Below are positions 61,546 through 64,000 of a stretch of DNA of 64,000 nt, piece by piece. Positions within the stretch are counted from its first letter, which is position 1, and each line of letters starts with the position of its first letter. Source of the DNA: Gilvimarinus xylanilyticus (GTDB taxonomy: Bacteria > Pseudomonadota > Gammaproteobacteria > Pseudomonadales > Cellvibrionaceae); NCBI RefSeq assembly GCF_024195295.1, contig NZ_JAMFTH010000003.1, positions 131,501 through 195,500 on the forward strand, read 5' to 3'. The translations under genes were made by a program, and so were the position numbers. The notes below the pieces were generated by a model, which worked only from the letters and a program-made list of their open reading frames with translations, was not told where the DNA came from and did no database searches.

Positions 61546-62322
61546 ATGAATGCAATCACCAACCCGTCTGGGGGCCGCCGTTCATTGATTATCGCCAATT
61601 GGAAGCTCAATGGCGGCATTGACCTAATGTGTACTTCTATTGCCACCCTGGTGGGAAAAGAATTTGATACGGACATTGCAGTTTGTCCGCCCTATATCTA
61701 TATACGCGACATGCTTAGCCTGCTTCACCATTCTGAAGTTCAGATTGGTAGCCAGAATGTCAGTAAATTTGAATCGGGTGCCTATACCGGTGAAACCTCT
61801 GCGGAAATGCTCAAGAAAGTTGGCTGCAGCCTTTGCTTAATAGGCCACAGTGAGCGAAGACAAATGTTTCGCGAAAACAATATCAGCTGCAATATCAAGG
61901 TTAAAAATGCACTAATCCATGGCCTAGTGCCTGTTTTGTGTATAGGGGAAAACGCTGAGGAAAAAGAAGCAGGCATCACCAAAGATATTATCTTTCGCCA
62001 GATCGACGAAGGCTTAAAGGAAATTCAGGACTACGAGGGCGATGTATGTATTGCCTACGAACCTGTTTGGGCCATCGGCAGTGGAAAATCTGCTGATCCC
62101 GAGCTAGCACAAGAAGTACATCAATTTATTCGAAAGTGCCTGAAAGAGAAATACGGTGCGGGCTTTGCGCAAAAAAACCGGATTTTATATGGCGGCAGCG
62201 TAAGCCGTAAGAATGCGTGCGAACTACTAGAAAAGCCCGATATAGACGGCTTGCTTGTGGGTGGCGCCAGCCTAGATCCAGAACATTTTCTGCAAATATG
62301 CACGCAATGCGAACTAAATTAA
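61546..62322 (+). CDS. tpiA: Triosephosphate isomerase TpiA
   Basis: TpiA interconverts glyceraldehyde-3-phosphate and dihydroxyacetone phosphate. The 258-residue protein has the catalytic Lys in NWKLNGG (about 17-23), His in LIGHSERR (about 98-105), Glu in AYEPVWAIGSGKSA (catalytic Glu and hinged loop 6) and the phosphate clamp ILYGGSVS and GLLVGGASLD. All catalytic residues are present. Spacing of 14 bases to fba and an 8-base overlap from fba to fbp suggest a gluconeogenic operon. Uronate growth makes triose and pyruvate, so such enzymes beside the uronate locus fit. Confidence 0.94.
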   Translation: MNAITNPSGGRRSLIIANWKLNGGIDLMCTSIATLVGKEFDTDIAVCPPYIYIRDMLSLLHHSEVQIGSQNVSKFESGAYTGETSAEMLKKVGCSLCLIGHSERRQMFRENNISCNIKVKNALIHGLVPVLCIGENAEEKEAGITKDIIFRQIDEGLKEIQDYEGDVCIAYEPVWAIGSGKSADPELAQEVHQFIRKCLKEKYGAGFAQKNRILYGGSVSRKNACELLEKPDIDGLLVGGASLDPEHFLQICTQCELN

Positions 62323-62335
62323 CAGTGGAGAAAGC

Positions 62336-63418
62336 ATGACAAACTCATTAAATAACATATCTCCAGGTGTGGTAAGCGGAAGCGACGCCGAAATTATCTA
62401 TGATCATGCCCTTGAGAATGGCTACGCTCTTCCGGCCGTTAATGTTGTAGGAACAAATTCTGTTAACGCCGTCTTGGAATGCGCCAAGCGGATTCGCTCA
62501 CCGGTGGTAATTCAGCTATCAAATGGCGGAGCGGCCTTTTTCATTGGCAAAGGATTAAGTGATGATCCGATAGAAAACTCTATACAAGGTTCTATCGCGG
62601 CCGCTCATTATATAGACGTAGCCGCTAAGTCCTATGGCGTACCGGTTATTCTTCATACCGATCACGCAGCCAAAAAATTACTACCGTGGATCGACGGTCT
62701 TTTGCACGCCAATGAGAGCCACTTATCAAAGTCCGGCCGGACGCTTTTTAGCTCACACATGCTCGACCTTTCAGAAGAGCCATTATCGGATAATATCGAG
62801 ACTTCTGCACAATACTACAAAAAGCTTAACGACCTGGGAATGGGAATTGAAATTGAGCTAGGCTGCACAGGCGGTGAAGAAGATGGGGTTGATAATAGCG
62901 ATATCGATAGCAGCCAACTATACACTCAGCCCGAGGAAGTCGCGCAAGCGTTCACAGAGCTATCAAAGATTGGTTCGAACTTTAATATTGCCGCTGCGTT
63001 TGGGAATGTTCATGGCGTGTACAAGCCAGGTAATGTACAGCTGCGCCCGGACATTCTTAAAAATTCCCGAGATCATCTAAGGGCTCACCTTTCAGGAAAC
63101 AGCGACCACCCCTTGCGCTTTGTGTTCCATGGCGGTTCAGGTTCATCCATCGAGGATATTCACAATGCTATCAGTTATGGCGTAGTGAAAATGAACATAG
63201 ACACTGATACACAATGGGCCAGCTGGAAAGGTGTATTGGACTATTACGCCGATAAATATGAATACCTTCAGTCCCAAATCGGCAACCCGGACGGCCAGGA
63301 CAAGCCCAATAAGAAACATTATGACCCTCGTGTATGGTTAAGAAAGGCAGAGGTATCAATGGTCGAACGGCTCAAAACCTCGTTCTCTGATCTGAAGTGT
63401 GTTAACCGCTATGAATGA
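62336..63418 (+). CDS. fba: Class II fructose-bisphosphate aldolase
   Basis: Condenses the two trioses to fructose-1,6-bisphosphate in gluconeogenesis. The 360-residue metal-dependent aldolase (FbaA type) has YALPAVNVVGTNSVNAVLE, the Zn-binding VILHTDHAAKKLLPW, IEIELGCTGGEEDGVDN, the glycine-rich AAFGNVHGVYKPGNV, LRFVFHGGSGSS and VVKMNIDTDTQWA words of E. coli FbaA. It starts 14 bases after tpiA and ends 8 bases inside the next gene. Confidence 0.94.
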   Translation: MTNSLNNISPGVVSGSDAEIIYDHALENGYALPAVNVVGTNSVNAVLECAKRIRSPVVIQLSNGGAAFFIGKGLSDDPIENSIQGSIAAAHYIDVAAKSYGVPVILHTDHAAKKLLPWIDGLLHANESHLSKSGRTLFSSHMLDLSEEPLSDNIETSAQYYKKLNDLGMGIEIELGCTGGEEDGVDNSDIDSSQLYTQPEEVAQAFTELSKIGSNFNIAAAFGNVHGVYKPGNVQLRPDILKNSRDHLRAHLSGNSDHPLRFVFHGGSGSSIEDIHNAISYGVVKMNIDTDTQWASWKGVLDYYADKYEYLQSQIGNPDGQDKPNKKHYDPRVWLRKAEVSMVERLKTSFSDLKCVNRYE

Positions 63419-64000
63419 TTCAAACCGGAACAAGACCTTCTCGCAATTCCTCCTAAGGAAGTCGATCGACCCGGGATTAGGAGGTGTCGTCAATGACATA
63501 TTGTCAGCCTGTATCGATATTGCCAATACTCTATCCAAATCGCCAATAGAGGGATTAACGGGAAGCTCAGATAAATCTAACAGCTCTGGCGAGACACAAA
63601 AAACTCTAGACCTTCTGTGCAACCAGATTCTTCGGGACCAGCTACGCCATAATCAGTCTGTCAAGCATTTCGCTTCCGAAGAACAGAATAATGCAATAAA
63701 CGTCAACGAAAGTGGGGCGTTTTCGGTTGCCTTTGATCCACTCGATGGCTCAACCAACATTGATATTAACGGCTCTGTAGGGACAATATTCTCAATTCTT
63801 CCTGCCCTTTCTTCATCTAGTCCAGAGGAGTCTTTTCTCCAACCCGGATCCAATCAGCTATGCGCCGGCTATGTGATATACGGTCCCGCCACTCAGCTGG
63901 TCATCACATTTGGAAAGGGTACTTATATTTTTACACTAGATGTAGAAAAAGAGGTCTTTGTTCTTACCGAAGAAGGCGTGCGCGTTCCATACGAAACGTC
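63411..64000 (+). CDS. fbp: Fructose-1,6-bisphosphatase class I, C-terminus outside window
   Basis: The frame starts at ATG 63411, overlapping the fba stop by 8 bases, and continues unbroken to the right edge (196 residues seen). N-terminal FSQFLLRKSIDPGLGGVV is followed by LDLLCNQILRDQL and HFASEEQN, and then the metal-binding DPLDGSTNIDINGSVGTIFSI, the class I FBPase signature. LCAGYVIYGPATQLVITFGKG follows as expected. It makes fructose-6-phosphate, completing gluconeogenesis with tpiA and fba. About 130 residues remain beyond the window. Confidence 0.92.
   Translation, partial: MNDSNRNKTFSQFLLRKSIDPGLGGVVNDILSACIDIANTLSKSPIEGLTGSSDKSNSSGETQKTLDLLCNQILRDQLRHNQSVKHFASEEQNNAINVNESGAFSVAFDPLDGSTNIDINGSVGTIFSILPALSSSSPEESFLQPGSNQLCAGYVIYGPATQLVITFGKGTYIFTLDVEKEVFVLTEEGVRVPYET

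Overview
The window reads as chromosome of a marine or plant-polymer-degrading gammaproteobacterium, most likely in or near the Cellvibrionaceae (Saccharophagus, Gilvimarinus, Marinimicrobium, Simiduia relatives). This rests on the serine-rich linkers of secreted enzymes, SusC-independent TonB-dependent receptors, polysaccharide lyases with uronate catabolism, and flgP/flgT-type polar flagellum genes. No rRNA, tRNA or CRISPR array was recognised.

Region 1 (1-9.2 kb) is housekeeping: the tail of a helical, possibly chemoreceptor gene, trmO, serA, a membrane-anchored coiled-coil protein, a chalcone-isomerase-like/TonB fusion, a DsbD/ScsB-type reductase with a periplasmic redoxin, a DUF938 methyltransferase and a MAPEG protein.

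Region 2 (9.2-14.2 kb) is accessory. It has a segmental duplication carrying a MAPEG 3' fragment, palindromic REP-like and tandem repeats, and a short AT-richer array of three orphan genes on the minus strand separated by attC-like sites. No integrase is in view, so it looks like a CALIN (integron-less cassette cluster). Five copies of a structured ~230-275 bp dispersed repeat lie here and at 19.4-20.05 kb; stems of its hairpins change in a compensatory way between copies.

Region 3 (14.3-23.4 kb) holds a large multidomain lipoprotein (cytochrome c, PA14, beta-propeller, DUF1080), an Omp85-like barrel, flgP-flgT and a YhiN-type flavoprotein.

Region 4 (23.4-33.2 kb) mixes decayed genes (nuclease, haloperoxidase, AraC regulator, IS3 element) with two secreted poly-Ser proteins that are probably polysaccharide-active.

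Region 5 (33.3-64 kb) is a large uronan utilisation locus. It contains two TonB-dependent receptors, a beta-helix protein, two PL38-like lyases, a PL14-like lyase, a GH2 enzyme, a GH105 hydrolase, a DUF4861 protein, KduI, KduD, UxaC, UxuB, UxuA, KdgK, a TRAP transporter (DctPQM), a FadR-type GntR regulator and a gluconeogenic tpiA-fba-fbp cluster. Polymer would be cut outside or in the periplasm. Unsaturated ends would go through GH105, KduI and KduD to KDG; saturated glucuronate through UxaC, UxuB and UxuA to KDG; KdgK phosphorylates KDG. The set fits a beta-1,4-glucuronan or another glucuronate-rich polymer better than alginate, but that is inference. A shared near-palindrome TGGTATTACCA recurs upstream of at least nine genes or operons here and is the likely operator of the GntR regulator.
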